Positions 8,294 to 17,426 of a stretch of 64,000 nucleotides of DNA are shown piece by piece. The stretch is taken from the NCBI GenBank assembly GCA_003161255.1, contig PMOQ01000075.1, positions 1 to 64,000 on the forward strand. The letters are read 5' to 3'. The number at the start of each line of letters is the position of its first letter. The first letter of the stretch is position 1. Made by a program: the position numbers and the translations under genes. Source of the DNA: Acidimicrobiaceae bacterium (lineage in GTDB: Bacteria; Actinomycetota; Acidimicrobiia; Acidimicrobiales; RAAP-2). The notes under the pieces were generated by a model that worked only from the letters and a program-made list of their open reading frames with translations, did not search any database and had not been told where the DNA came from.

Positions 8294-9226
8294 GTGGACG
8301 GAATCTGCGAGGGCCGCGTGGTGATCGTGACCGGCGCAGGCAGGGGCATCGGCCGGGAGCACGCGCTCGAGTTCGCCCGACAGGGCGCCGACGTCGTTGT
8401 CAATGATCTCGGCGCCGAGGTCGACGGCACCGGGGCCTCGATGGGCCCCGCCCAGGACGTCGCTGCCGAGATCCGCGCGATGGGTCGCCGGGCCTTGGTC
8501 AACGGCGACGACGTCTCGGACGAGCAGGGAGCGAAAGGTCTTGTCACCGCTGCGATCGAGGAGTTCGGGCACCTTGACGTGCTGGTCAACAATGCCGGGA
8601 TCCTCCGGGACAGGATGCTCGTCAATATGACCTTCGAGGAGTGGGATGCCGTCATCCGGGTCCACCTCAGGGGCACGTTCGGACCGTCGCACTTTGCGGC
8701 CGAGTACTGGCGCGAGCTGTCCAAGCGTGGCGACGACGTGGACGCGCGCATCATCAACACCTCATCGCCATCGGGCATCTACGGCAACATCGGCCAGGCG
8801 AACTACGGCGCCGCTAAGGCTGGCATCGCCTCCTTCACCATCATCGCCGCGATGGAGCTGGCTCGCTACGGGGTGACCGTGAACGCGATCTCTCCGGCCG
8901 CCGCGACTCGGATGACGATCCCGCTTCGCGCGCGCCGCGGGGGACCCGAGCCTGTCGCAGATGAGTTCGACCCGAGTGCTCCTGACAACATCTCACCCCT
9001 CGTCGTCTGGCTCGGCAGCGTCGAGTCGAGGGCCGTGTCAGGACGCGTGTTCAACGTGCGCGGCGGCCGCATCAGCGTCGCCGAAGGCTGGCGGGCTGGG
9101 CCCGTAGCGTCGAGGGAGTCGAGGTGGGACCCCGCCGAGCTCGGCGAAGTCGTCCCCGCGCTCGTTGCTGCGGCGCAGGCCAACGCCAACATGGCTGGCG
9201 TCCCGAGCGCGCCGGACGAAGGCTGA
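8294..9226 (+). CDS. SDR oxidoreductase, hydroxyacyl-CoA dehydrogenase-like
   Basis: 310 residues from GTG with GGGGGGAG just upstream. It has the TGAGRGIGREHAL cofactor motif, the VVNDLGAEVDGTG segment, NNAGILRD, INTSSPSG (catalytic Ser) and ANYGAAKAG (Tyr/Lys). The 'NDLG' and 'AGILRD' features resemble the dehydrogenase part of multifunctional beta-oxidation proteins (17beta-HSD4-like). It probably oxidises a 3-hydroxyacyl-CoA or steroid-like hydroxyl. It lies between the acyl-CoA synthetase and the acyl-CoA dehydrogenase in one operon. Confidence 0.8.
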   Translation: MDGICEGRVVIVTGAGRGIGREHALEFARQGADVVVNDLGAEVDGTGASMGPAQDVAAEIRAMGRRALVNGDDVSDEQGAKGLVTAAIEEFGHLDVLVNNAGILRDRMLVNMTFEEWDAVIRVHLRGTFGPSHFAAEYWRELSKRGDDVDARIINTSSPSGIYGNIGQANYGAAKAGIASFTIIAAMELARYGVTVNAISPAAATRMTIPLRARRGGPEPVADEFDPSAPDNISPLVVWLGSVESRAVSGRVFNVRGGRISVAEGWRAGPVASRESRWDPAELGEVVPALVAAAQANANMAGVPSAPDEG

Positions 9227-9323
9227 CCGTGCGGGCCAAAGGAAAGGTGCGTCGTCGAATGATCGATGTCACGAGCGAGGTGCCCGTGTCCCACGAGGAC
9301 GCGCCGCGAGATGGGGTGCCCGC

Positions 9324-10655
9324 ATGAGCGTTGGTGAGGCCACGCCCACGGCGGTCGACGACCCCATCGAGGAGCTGGGAGCGTGGCTCGAGGTCAACTG
9401 GGACCCCGAGCTCACGGTGGCGCAGTGGTGGGAGCTGCTGGGCCTCGCTGGCTGGTCCGCACCGCTCCTGCCCGTTGACAGCTACGGACGCGGCCTGAGC
9501 CGCAGCGACGCGCTGCGAGCCCAGGCGCTCATCGCGTCGCGTGGCGCGCTAGGCCCGCCGCAGGGCCTCGGCCTCGCACTCGCCGCGCCCACCATCGTGA
9601 CGCACGGCTCGCGCACGCAGGTCGACGCCTACGTCCGCGACATCGTCACCGGCCAGCGAGGATGGTGCCAGCTCTTCAGCGAGCCCGGTGCGGGGTCCGA
9701 TCTCGCGAGCCTGTCGACCCGGGCGACGCGCGATGGCGACGTCTGGATCGTCAATGGTCAAAAGGTCTGGACTTCCGGCGGCCACCTCGCGGATCTCGGC
9801 ATGCTGCTCGCGCGCACCAATCCAAGTGCACCGAAGCACCAGGGGATCACGTGGTTCGTGCTCGACATGCACCAGCCAGGCGTCGTGGTCCGACCCTTGC
9901 GCGAGATGACCGGCAGCACGATGTTCAGCGAGGTCTTCTTCACCGACGCCGAGGTCCTTGACGGTGCACGGATCGGTGACGTCGACAGCGGCTGGCGGGT
10001 CGCCAACACGACGCTGCTCATCGAGCGGTCGGGCATGGGCGCCGGCGGCGACACACCGGCTCGTGGCACCTTGATGGCCCGAGCAGGGACGATCGCGGGG
10101 GATCTCGGCAAGCGTGCCGGCGACCTCGTCGTCCGCGCGAACCGGCCTTCGCGACGAGCAGCCTCGCCGACGGGGGCACGTTCCCCCGCGCAGCAGTACA
10201 TCGAGCTCGCACGCAGCTTCGGGAGGAACGAGGACCCGCTCATTCGCCAGGGACTGGTTCGCCTCCATACCCTCCGCGAGATCATCCGGCTGAACACCGA
10301 ACGGCACAAGGCGGCGCGCGCAGCGGGCGGCGACATCCCCGGCATCGCGAACTTCTCGAAGCTCGCGATGGGCACCATCGTGCGGCTCCAGCGCGATCTC
10401 GGCCTCGAGATCCTCGGTGCCCGAGGAATGCTGCACGCCTACGACGACGACGGTCGCGCGGTCGTCGCCGCGCAGCAAGGTGGCTCGGCCGCCGCACTCG
10501 TCACCGGACAGGCGTTGAGCGCGCAGGCCCTGCCCATCTTCGGCGGCACCGATCAGATTCAGCGGAACATCATCGGCGAGCGAACTCTGGGACTACCGAA
10601 GGAGCCCGGCGACCTGACGCAGGTGCCGTTCTCCGAGCTTCCGAGGAACGTGTGA
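9324..10655 (+). CDS. Acyl-CoA dehydrogenase (FadE-type)
   Basis: 443 residues from the ATG at 9324; the track ORF starting at 9165 overlaps the SDR gene. Signatures: CQLFSEPGAGSDLASL (FAD/substrate segment), WIVNGQKVWTSGG, and the C-terminal GGTDQIQRNIIGERTLGLP. It is expected to oxidise an acyl-CoA to the enoyl-CoA with FAD and pass electrons to ETF. A 22-codon reading frame (9259-9327) ends in an ATGA overlap with this start and could give translational coupling, but it is too short to call as a gene. Confidence 0.85.
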   Translation: MSVGEATPTAVDDPIEELGAWLEVNWDPELTVAQWWELLGLAGWSAPLLPVDSYGRGLSRSDALRAQALIASRGALGPPQGLGLALAAPTIVTHGSRTQVDAYVRDIVTGQRGWCQLFSEPGAGSDLASLSTRATRDGDVWIVNGQKVWTSGGHLADLGMLLARTNPSAPKHQGITWFVLDMHQPGVVVRPLREMTGSTMFSEVFFTDAEVLDGARIGDVDSGWRVANTTLLIERSGMGAGGDTPARGTLMARAGTIAGDLGKRAGDLVVRANRPSRRAASPTGARSPAQQYIELARSFGRNEDPLIRQGLVRLHTLREIIRLNTERHKAARAAGGDIPGIANFSKLAMGTIVRLQRDLGLEILGARGMLHAYDDDGRAVVAAQQGGSAAALVTGQALSAQALPIFGGTDQIQRNIIGERTLGLPKEPGDLTQVPFSELPRNV

Positions 10656-10679
10656 ACTGAGGGCGCAACGACGTCGGAA

Positions 10680-10703
10680 GCCCGCCCTCCGGGGTGGGCG
10701 GGC
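10680..10703 (+). terminator. Hairpin terminator after the acyl-CoA operon
   Basis: GCCCGCCC-(tccggggt)-GGGCGGGC, a perfect 8-bp GC stem 25 bp after the acyl-CoA dehydrogenase stop. No T-run follows. Confidence 0.7.
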
Positions 10704-10891
10704 CTCTCGATGCGCCATCTAGGTGAGGGCGTCCCTCACGTGTGGTTCGACGCACCAACCGCCCGGACCGGACGATCCAAACCGCAGATGGTCGCGGGAT
10801 TGATGGTGGCCGCGATCTTCAGAGGCTCGAAGGACGTTCGGATAGCGTTCCGTGGCAGGTACAGCAGGGCGTGTCCGACGAGGGGAGTCTC

Positions 10892-11587
10892 ATGGCCGGA
10901 GCGGACGACTGGCGCGCCCTCGCACGGAAGATCTACTCGTTTCGGGCGCGTGATCAGGCCGTGCACGCCACGGTTCGACTCGCGGTGTTTACGGACGCGA
11001 TCCTCGCCATCGCGGCCACCGTCCTCGTGCTCGATCTCCACGTGACGTCCGACCACCCAGGAAGCGGGCTGATCCACCAGATCAACGCGCAGCGCGCGAC
11101 GCTCGCGAGCGTGCTGCTCGGGTTCCTGTGGATAACCGGCACCTGGATCCTCTCGCACCGCTCGTTGCGTCAGCTCCGAGGCGTCGACCACTACATGACA
11201 GTGCTGGTGGTGGCCGGCGCCCTCACGATCACGCTGATCCCCTTCGCGACCCTGCTCCTCGCCTCCGGCTACGGCCATGGCGACTTCTGGGTCGGCGTCG
11301 AAGCCGTGAGCCTCGTGATCCTGCTCGGCGTGGTCCTCTCTGCGGTCGGCACCGACTACGCGCATCGACGGGGGCTGCTCGTGACAGCGTCCAGCCCCGC
11401 CGATCGGCGTGCCGCACTGTCCATCTGGTACGTCGTGATGGGACTTGTCGTGCTCGCGGTGGTCACTGCACCGTTCGTGCCATGGTTCGCACTCGCGTGC
11501 GTCATCGTGACGCGGATCAGCGCGCTCTTGCCACTGAGCTCTGACCGAGCTGGGCTTCCAGGAGATCTCGGGTCATCGTTGCAGTGA
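10892..11587 (+). CDS. TMEM175-family membrane protein (probable K+ channel)
   Basis: 231 residues from the ATG at 10892, with AGGGGAG 5-11 nt upstream; the track start at 10742 adds an unrelated polar leader. The first helix carries the TMEM175/DUF1211 hallmark: RLAVFTDAILAIAATVLVLDL matches RxxxFSDxVxAIxxTLLVLxL. Five or six hydrophobic segments follow. Bacterial members are potassium-selective leak channels of the plasma membrane, acting as tetramers with one repeat per chain. No operon partner is evident. Confidence 0.8.
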   Translation: MAGADDWRALARKIYSFRARDQAVHATVRLAVFTDAILAIAATVLVLDLHVTSDHPGSGLIHQINAQRATLASVLLGFLWITGTWILSHRSLRQLRGVDHYMTVLVVAGALTITLIPFATLLLASGYGHGDFWVGVEAVSLVILLGVVLSAVGTDYAHRRGLLVTASSPADRRAALSIWYVVMGLVVLAVVTAPFVPWFALACVIVTRISALLPLSSDRAGLPGDLGSSLQ

Positions 11588-11923
11588 CTCCGGTCAATGC
11601 GTCGAGCCCATCGTCGACCTCTTCCCTGCCATTGTGTCGATGCTCGGATCGTCAGGAGCACTCGCAAGCGAGGTCATGCCATCGAACTGCCGTCTGCGCC
11701 AGCCCAGCGAGTCCTCGGTGCACCACGCTGTTCGCGAGGAGAAGGCCTGGTGCCGTGGAATCGCGTCCCGTTTCCACCGGATGGCTGAAACGACGCCGAT
11801 CACGTGGGGTGGGTCGCTTGATGCTCGAACTTGCGCGACTGAGCGCAGGGTGAGGTCATGCGAGCGCGCATGGGCCCTACGATGTATTCCCCACCTTTAC
11901 CATGTGAGTAGAAGGAGAGTGAG
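11588..11923. other. Intergenic, no supported gene
   Basis: About 335 bp. ORFs on both strands exist (for example 11594-11803 minus) but neither resembles a family I know, and they overlap each other. The last 20 bases hold the RBS GAAGGAGAG for the beta-propeller gene. I saw no clear hairpin or repeat. Confidence 0.4.
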
Positions 11924-13903
11924 GTGCGCCGCTCTCTGCTTCCAACTCGCCTCGCGCTCGGTGCGGTGGCGCTCGCTCTCAACACCGCCGTTTCATCGAT
12001 TGCAACCGCTGCGCCGCGCGACGCATCGAGTGCGCGAGTCGCTCCGAGTGCCACCTCGTCGAGGCTTGCCGGGGTCAATCGCCTTGGGTGGGGCTTCGAC
12101 CACCCCGACGCGATCGTCTCGAAGGGTGCGGACACCTGGGTCGCGAACTACGTGGCGAACTCCGTCACTGAGGTCACGACAGCGGGCGCACTTGTCCGAG
12201 TCCTTCAGGGCACGAGCTACCGATTCAACGGCCCCTACGCGCTCACTGTGCAAGGTGCCAACATCTGGGTTGCCAACTACAACGGGAACTCGGTGTCGGA
12301 GTTCGCCGAGTCCACGGGCGTTGCGGTCAGAGTGCTCCGCACTGCACGCTTCAGATTCAATGCGCCCTGGTCCATCGCCGCGAGCGGCTCGATGATCTGG
12401 GTGGCCAACTACGCAGGGGACTCGCTCACTGAGATAAACGCCGCGACGGGCGGGCTGGTTCGGATCGTGACCGCAACCGCCGACAAGTTCAGTGGACCCG
12501 ACGCGCTGTCGGCCTCTAGCGGACGTCTCTTCGTGACGAACGCGAACGGCAACACCGTGACCGAGCTCGACGGTGCCACGGGCTACCTCGTGCGCGTGCT
12601 GCGTGGATCGTCGTACGGGTTCAATCAGCCCTACGCCATCACGACGGCAGGCGACGACGCCTTCGTCGCGAACTTCAACGGCAACTCGGTCTCCGAGTTC
12701 GCGATGAACTCGGGAGCCGCGGTCCGGGTCATTGCTGGCGCAGTCGACGGGTTCAACAGTCCTGACGCGATCGTGGCCGACGGTCCGGACGTCTGGGTCC
12801 TGAACTACAACGGGGACTCGGTCACGGAACTTGACGGATCCACGGGCGGCCGCGTGGCGCTCCTCGGGGGCTCGGTCTACGGCTTGCGTTCCCCCGTCGC
12901 GATCGGTGTCGTCGGGAGCGAGATCTGGGTGGCGAACAACGACGGGTCGTCGGTGACCCAGCTCGACGCGGCGAATGGCGATCTCGAGAAGGTGAACGTT
13001 GGCTCTGCCGACGACCTCGACGCACCGGACGCGATCGCCGTCGACGGCAACCACGTGTGGATCGCCAACTTCACGAGTGACACGGTCACCGAGCTCAACG
13101 AGGTGACGGGCGCGCTCGTCAGAGTCGTGTCGGGCCCCGCGTACGGTCTGAACGGGCCCTGGGCGATTGCCGCGGACGGGACTCACGTCTGGGTGACCAA
13201 CTACTTCGGTCGCTCGGTGACCGAGATCGACGCCTCCGACGGATCGCTCGTCCGGTTGCTGAAGGGCGCGGGCTACGCGTTCGACGAGCCAGCCGCCATC
13301 GCAGCCGACGGTGCACACGTGTGGGTCGCGAACGAGAACGGTCAGACCGTGACGGAGATCAACGAGTCCAGCGGGTCGCTCAACAAGATCTTGCGGGCGT
13401 CCACGTTCGAGTTCAACTTCCCCGACGCCATCGCGACGGATGGCACGCACATCTGGATCGCCAACTACCTCGGCTTCTCGGTGACCGAGCTCAGCGAGTC
13501 GACCGGCGCCCTCGTCCGTGTCGTGAAGGGGTCCCCGGACCCGTTTGACCGCCCTGACGCGATCACCTCCAACGGTCGGCACGTGTGGGTCGCGAGCTTC
13601 ATCACGAACTCGGTCACCGAGCTGAGCGCTTCGAGTGGGGCCGAGCTCAGGTTCCTGCCGGAGTCCACGTACAAGTTCAACGGGCCCGCCGCGATCACCG
13701 CGAACGGCTCGGACGTCTGGGTCGCAAACGAGAACAGCGGCTACAGCGTCACTGAGATACGTCAGTCCACCGGAGCGCTCGTCGCGATCCTGTCGCCCGG
13801 GCCCTACGAGTTCGACGCGCCGTGCGCAATCACCCATGACGCCACGCGGGTCTGGGTGACGAACATCAAGAGTCAGTCGGTGACGGAGTTCCCGACAAGC
13901 TGA
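11924..13903 (+). CDS. Secreted NHL/Vgb-like beta-propeller repeat protein
   Basis: 659 residues, GTG start with a good RBS (GAAGGAG). Residues 1-30 are a Sec signal peptide (RRSLLPTRLALGAVALALNT, then SIATAAP). The rest is about 14 copies of a 44-residue repeat of the form AIxxDGxHVWVANxxGxSVTELxxSTGxLVRVLxGxxYxFNxPD; the last is cut to half length. This is like streptogramin-lyase/NHL YVTN-type propellers; 14 blades would suit two seven-bladed propellers. Extracellular binding or scaffold is likely; no enzyme residues can be picked out. It is followed 222 bp later by catalase in the same direction. Confidence 0.8.
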   Translation: MRRSLLPTRLALGAVALALNTAVSSIATAAPRDASSARVAPSATSSRLAGVNRLGWGFDHPDAIVSKGADTWVANYVANSVTEVTTAGALVRVLQGTSYRFNGPYALTVQGANIWVANYNGNSVSEFAESTGVAVRVLRTARFRFNAPWSIAASGSMIWVANYAGDSLTEINAATGGLVRIVTATADKFSGPDALSASSGRLFVTNANGNTVTELDGATGYLVRVLRGSSYGFNQPYAITTAGDDAFVANFNGNSVSEFAMNSGAAVRVIAGAVDGFNSPDAIVADGPDVWVLNYNGDSVTELDGSTGGRVALLGGSVYGLRSPVAIGVVGSEIWVANNDGSSVTQLDAANGDLEKVNVGSADDLDAPDAIAVDGNHVWIANFTSDTVTELNEVTGALVRVVSGPAYGLNGPWAIAADGTHVWVTNYFGRSVTEIDASDGSLVRLLKGAGYAFDEPAAIAADGAHVWVANENGQTVTEINESSGSLNKILRASTFEFNFPDAIATDGTHIWIANYLGFSVTELSESTGALVRVVKGSPDPFDRPDAITSNGRHVWVASFITNSVTELSASSGAELRFLPESTYKFNGPAAITANGSDVWVANENSGYSVTEIRQSTGALVAILSPGPYEFDAPCAITHDATRVWVTNIKSQSVTEFPTS

Positions 13904-14125
13904 CGGTGGGGTCGCGAGTCGGTGTCGCACATCGCGCCTGTGGCGCTGTCGGGCATCCACGTTCGTTTCGGCGCTTGGACGCTCGCGTGACGACGCAACG
14001 CGAGAGCGCCCTTGGTGGATCGATTCGGGGACCTGGCCCACCGGTTGGATCCGCACCGCCTCGCGTCGCAGGCACGCCCGGAGGGTGGCGGGGCATCCCT
14101 TCTCACGTCCAACTAGACCTGCGGC

Positions 14126-15592
14126 ATGAGCGATGGCACGACAACTCCGATCACCACGACAGATACCGGCATCCCGGCACCAAGCGACGAGTTCTCCCTC
14201 TCCGCAGGTCTCGAGGGTCCGCTGCTCCTCCAGGATCACTATCTGGTCCAAAAGATGGCCCACTTCAACCGAGAGCGGGTTCCCGAGCATGTCGTGCACG
14301 CCAAGGGCCACGGCGCGTTCGGCTTCTTCGAGGTCACCGCGGACGTCAGCCAGTGGTGCAGGGCCGATTTCCTGAAGAAGGGTGCCCGCACGCCGATGGT
14401 CGTGCGGTTCTCCACGGTGGCTGGCGAGCAGGGCTTCCCTGACACCGTTCGCGATCCACGGGGCTTCGCGCTCAAGTTCTACACCCAGGAGGGCAACTAC
14501 GACCTCGTCGGCAACAACACGCCCGTCTTTTTCATCCGGGATCCCTCGAAGTTCTCCGACTTCATCCACTCCCAGAAGCGTCGGGCCGACACGGGCAGAA
14601 CAGACCACAACGGCCAGTGGGACTTCTGGACGCTCTCGCCCGAGTCCGCGCACCAGGTCATCATCCTCATGTCCGACCGGGGCACGCCACGCACGCTTCG
14701 CCATATGAATGGCTATGGCTCCCACACCTACATGTGGGTGAACGCAGGCGGCGAGCGCTTCTGGGTCAAGTACCACTTCAAGACCGAGCAGGGTGTAGAG
14801 AACTTCACCAACGACGAGGCCAAGGGCATGACTGCCGAGGATCCCGACTTCCACCGCGCCGACCTGTGGGAGGCGATCGCGCGTGGCGAGCACCCGGTCT
14901 GGCGTCTCGAGATGCAGGTCATGGAGTTCGACGACGCGGCTGACTACCGGTTCAACCCATTCGACGTGACAAAGGTCTGGCCGCACTCGGACTACCCCAT
15001 GATTCCGATCGGACGCATGGTCCTCGACCGCAACCCCGACAATTACTTTGCGCAGGTCGAGCAGGCCGCGTTCGAGCCGTCCAACATGGTGCCGGGCATC
15101 GCGCCGAGCCCGGACAAGATGTTGCAAGGTCGCCTCTTCAGTTACCCCGACACCCACCGCTATCGCATCGGCCCCAACTACCAACAGCTACCGGTCAATC
15201 AGCCTCTCGTCCCCGTGCACAGCTACAACCAGGACGGATCGATGAACTTCCGCCCGGGTGGCGACCCGGTGTACGCACCCAACTCCGACGGCGGCCCAGT
15301 GGCGGACCCGAGACTCAACACCGATCCGTCCTACGGGCTCACCGGTGAGATCGTCCGAGCCGCGTATCACGCGCACAGGGACGACACCGATTTCGTCCAG
15401 CCGGGCGCGATGTACCGCGAGGTCATGTCCGACACGGACCGGGAGCACTTGGTGTCCAACATCATCGGTCATGCCAGCAACGGCCCTGGACTGCAGCCCG
15501 ACGTCGCTGCGCGAGTCTCTGAGTACTGGCGACACGTCGATCCCGGCCTCGGCGCCCAGGTGGCCGCGGCGCTCGCCGATGAGAGAGGGTGA
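14126..15592 (+). CDS. katA: Monofunctional haem catalase (clade 3)
   Basis: 488 residues, the length of small-subunit catalases. It has the distal-side segment RVPEHVVHAKGHGAFGFFE (catalytic His), the DLVGNNTPVFFIRDP segment (catalytic Asn), and the proximal haem ligand region RLFSYPDTHRYRIGPNY (Tyr ligand, Arg partner). It breaks down hydrogen peroxide in the cytoplasm. The start ATG at 14126 (MSDGTTTP) has no strong RBS. It converges with the GH5 gene across a perfect hairpin terminator. Confidence 0.93.
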   Translation: MSDGTTTPITTTDTGIPAPSDEFSLSAGLEGPLLLQDHYLVQKMAHFNRERVPEHVVHAKGHGAFGFFEVTADVSQWCRADFLKKGARTPMVVRFSTVAGEQGFPDTVRDPRGFALKFYTQEGNYDLVGNNTPVFFIRDPSKFSDFIHSQKRRADTGRTDHNGQWDFWTLSPESAHQVIILMSDRGTPRTLRHMNGYGSHTYMWVNAGGERFWVKYHFKTEQGVENFTNDEAKGMTAEDPDFHRADLWEAIARGEHPVWRLEMQVMEFDDAADYRFNPFDVTKVWPHSDYPMIPIGRMVLDRNPDNYFAQVEQAAFEPSNMVPGIAPSPDKMLQGRLFSYPDTHRYRIGPNYQQLPVNQPLVPVHSYNQDGSMNFRPGGDPVYAPNSDGGPVADPRLNTDPSYGLTGEIVRAAYHAHRDDTDFVQPGAMYREVMSDTDREHLVSNIIGHASNGPGLQPDVAARVSEYWRHVDPGLGAQVAAALADERG

Positions 15593-15650
15593 CGACGAGC
15601 GACAGCGGCTGCCAGAGGGTGATGTGGAAACCCGGCTGGTGATGGCGACC

Positions 15651-15677
15651 GCGACAGGGATCTCGGATCCCTGTCGC
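15651..15677. terminator. Bidirectional terminator between katA and the GH5 gene
   Basis: GCGACAGGGATC-tcg-GATCCCTGTCGC, a perfect 12-bp stem with a 3-nt loop, placed between two convergent genes (stops at 15592 and 15745). Confidence 0.8.
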
Positions 15678-15744
15678 AATGACCACGCGATGCAACGGTC
15701 GACGAAAGTCGTCGGCATTGTCAGTGTCGTTGCGGTGGCTTCCG

Positions 15745-17238
15745 TCACACGGCACAGTTCGCGGGGAGCGGCCCGGCGGGAGCGGTCGTCCCGTGCAGTG
15801 TCGGGGTCACGGCCACCGAGACCATGCCGGAACTCCCCGTCGACCCCACCTCCAAGACGCCCGCCCCTGGCTTCGAAAGGACCTTCCCACCTTCGATGTT
15901 CACCTGATAGCCCGTCGGGTACTGAACCGAGGGAATCTCCACGCCCGTGCACGCACCGGCGCTGAAGTGGTGCCCATCGGGGGCGACGGTGCTGTAGGCA
16001 ACATGGAATGTCGACGTGGCCTGGTCGAAGGTGTACGAGAGCGGTGTTCCCGCGACAACCCTTGGATACGGCTCGGCGAGCACCCGGAGCTTCACGAGGT
16101 TGACGTTGGCGCCCGCACCCGGTGAACTCGGGCGATAGACGAGTGCCTCGACACGGGGCGGGATCGTGCCGGTTGGGTCATTGCACCCGCAGTAGCTCCA
16201 CTCGATCCACGACAGCTGGCTGGCGTCCGCGATCCCCACGACCCGAGCCAGGTCCTGGTAGTTGTCGCTTGCCCCGAACTCGGTCAGGAGTAGCGCCACA
16301 CCCGTCGACGAGGCGTGCGCCAGCGCGTTGGCGACGGTGCTCTGCTCGCTGGTGGCACACGACGCGGCGCCAACGTTCAGGCAGTAGTCGTGGAACGACA
16401 TGCCGAGGCGGCCGTCCGGGAAGGACGCGATCTGGGTCTGGACGCCGAAGTTGAACGTCACCCAGGGCTCGTACCAGATGAGGTGGCGTCGATCGACCGA
16501 CCGGATGCCGGCGATCGCCTTCGTGTAGAAGGACGTGAGCTGGCTGGTCGTGGCGTCGGCGGGCCAGGGCTCGTTGAAGAGGTCGTAGCCGAGCACGCCG
16601 GTCGTGTCGCGGAACTGTCGAGCGACCGCAACGAGGGCGGCTACGTACCACTGCTGGAGCCCCTTGGCACTCGGGCCTTTGTGATCGGACCAGAAGTTGT
16701 CGAAGGCGCGGCCCAGGGCCCTGCTCTCGAGGTACGCCGCGGGGAAGACGTACTTCTTCACCGCGAGCCCGTTGGTCTGCACCGACCACTTGGGGAATCC
16801 TTCGCCGCCGAACTCCTGGTTGAGCTCGTCCTGATGGAAGTCGAGGAGCGTGTACACGCCGCGTCGCGCGAGCTGGGCCACGGTTGCGGCGAGGGACGTG
16901 AGGTAGGCGTGGTCGATCACGCCGGGACGCGGCTCAACGCCCTGATAGAGGACGCCCAGACGAACGACGTCGAAGCCGTTGTCGGCGAGGGTGGCGGCCG
17001 CAGCTGACCCGAAGCCGGCGGCCCCGGGCGTGAAGGGCGACCGCTTGTTCACCATGTTCAGACCGTGGAGGATCACGACGCGTCCGCTCTGGTCCGTGAT
17101 CCACCTCCCGGAGTGCACGAGGGGACCGGCCAGCGTCCGAGACCCGGCTGCACCGCCGGGGGATGCTCCGAAGCCGGCGATGAGCGCAACGCCCGCCGCG
17201 CAGGCGAGCACGCCGGCTGCAAGGCGCTCACGCATCAT
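15745..17238 (-). CDS. Secreted GH5 hydrolase, endoglycosylceramidase-like
   Basis: 497 residues from the ATG at 17238 (MMRERLAAG); the upstream extension to 17430 overlaps the DUF2127 gene. Residues 1-32 form a signal peptide ending near GGAAG. GH5 landmarks: HGLNMVNK near 58, GFDVVRLGV near 88, acid/base Glu223 in DLFNEPW, and nucleophile Glu320 in LLLTEFGAS. The WSYCGCND segment and a C-terminal beta domain (about 390-497) match bacterial endoglycosylceramidase-like enzymes. It should cleave a beta-glycosidic bond of a glycolipid or glycan outside the cell; the substrate is not provable. Confidence 0.8.
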   Translation of the reverse strand: MMRERLAAGVLACAAGVALIAGFGASPGGAAGSRTLAGPLVHSGRWITDQSGRVVILHGLNMVNKRSPFTPGAAGFGSAAAATLADNGFDVVRLGVLYQGVEPRPGVIDHAYLTSLAATVAQLARRGVYTLLDFHQDELNQEFGGEGFPKWSVQTNGLAVKKYVFPAAYLESRALGRAFDNFWSDHKGPSAKGLQQWYVAALVAVARQFRDTTGVLGYDLFNEPWPADATTSQLTSFYTKAIAGIRSVDRRHLIWYEPWVTFNFGVQTQIASFPDGRLGMSFHDYCLNVGAASCATSEQSTVANALAHASSTGVALLLTEFGASDNYQDLARVVGIADASQLSWIEWSYCGCNDPTGTIPPRVEALVYRPSSPGAGANVNLVKLRVLAEPYPRVVAGTPLSYTFDQATSTFHVAYSTVAPDGHHFSAGACTGVEIPSVQYPTGYQVNIEGGKVLSKPGAGVLEVGSTGSSGMVSVAVTPTLHGTTAPAGPLPANCAV

Positions 17239-17426
17239 GGGTCGAGACGTGCATCGAACGCACGTGCCACCTCGCGCCGACAGCGCCAGCACCCGGTCAT
17301 CGCGTCCACAGTACGCGAGATCGATTGTGGCGCCCATGGGTCCAGCGCGCCGACGCCCTCGGCGACCCGGCCTGCGCAGCGAACCCCGCGATGTCGAGTT
17401 GGTCCGCCGCGCTGACTTGTCACACC

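Noticed and set aside
11594-11803. Small minus ORF MIGVVSAIRWKRDAIPRHQAF and the opposing plus ORF
   Set aside because: Neither has a convincing RBS or family match. A decayed gene cannot be excluded, but there is too little to support a call.
11993-15184. 1063-residue antisense ORF spanning the beta-propeller and catalase genes
   Set aside because: It is antisense to two well-supported genes. Its Arg/Val/His-rich repetitive sequence is the shadow of the GC-biased third codon positions, and it resembles no family.
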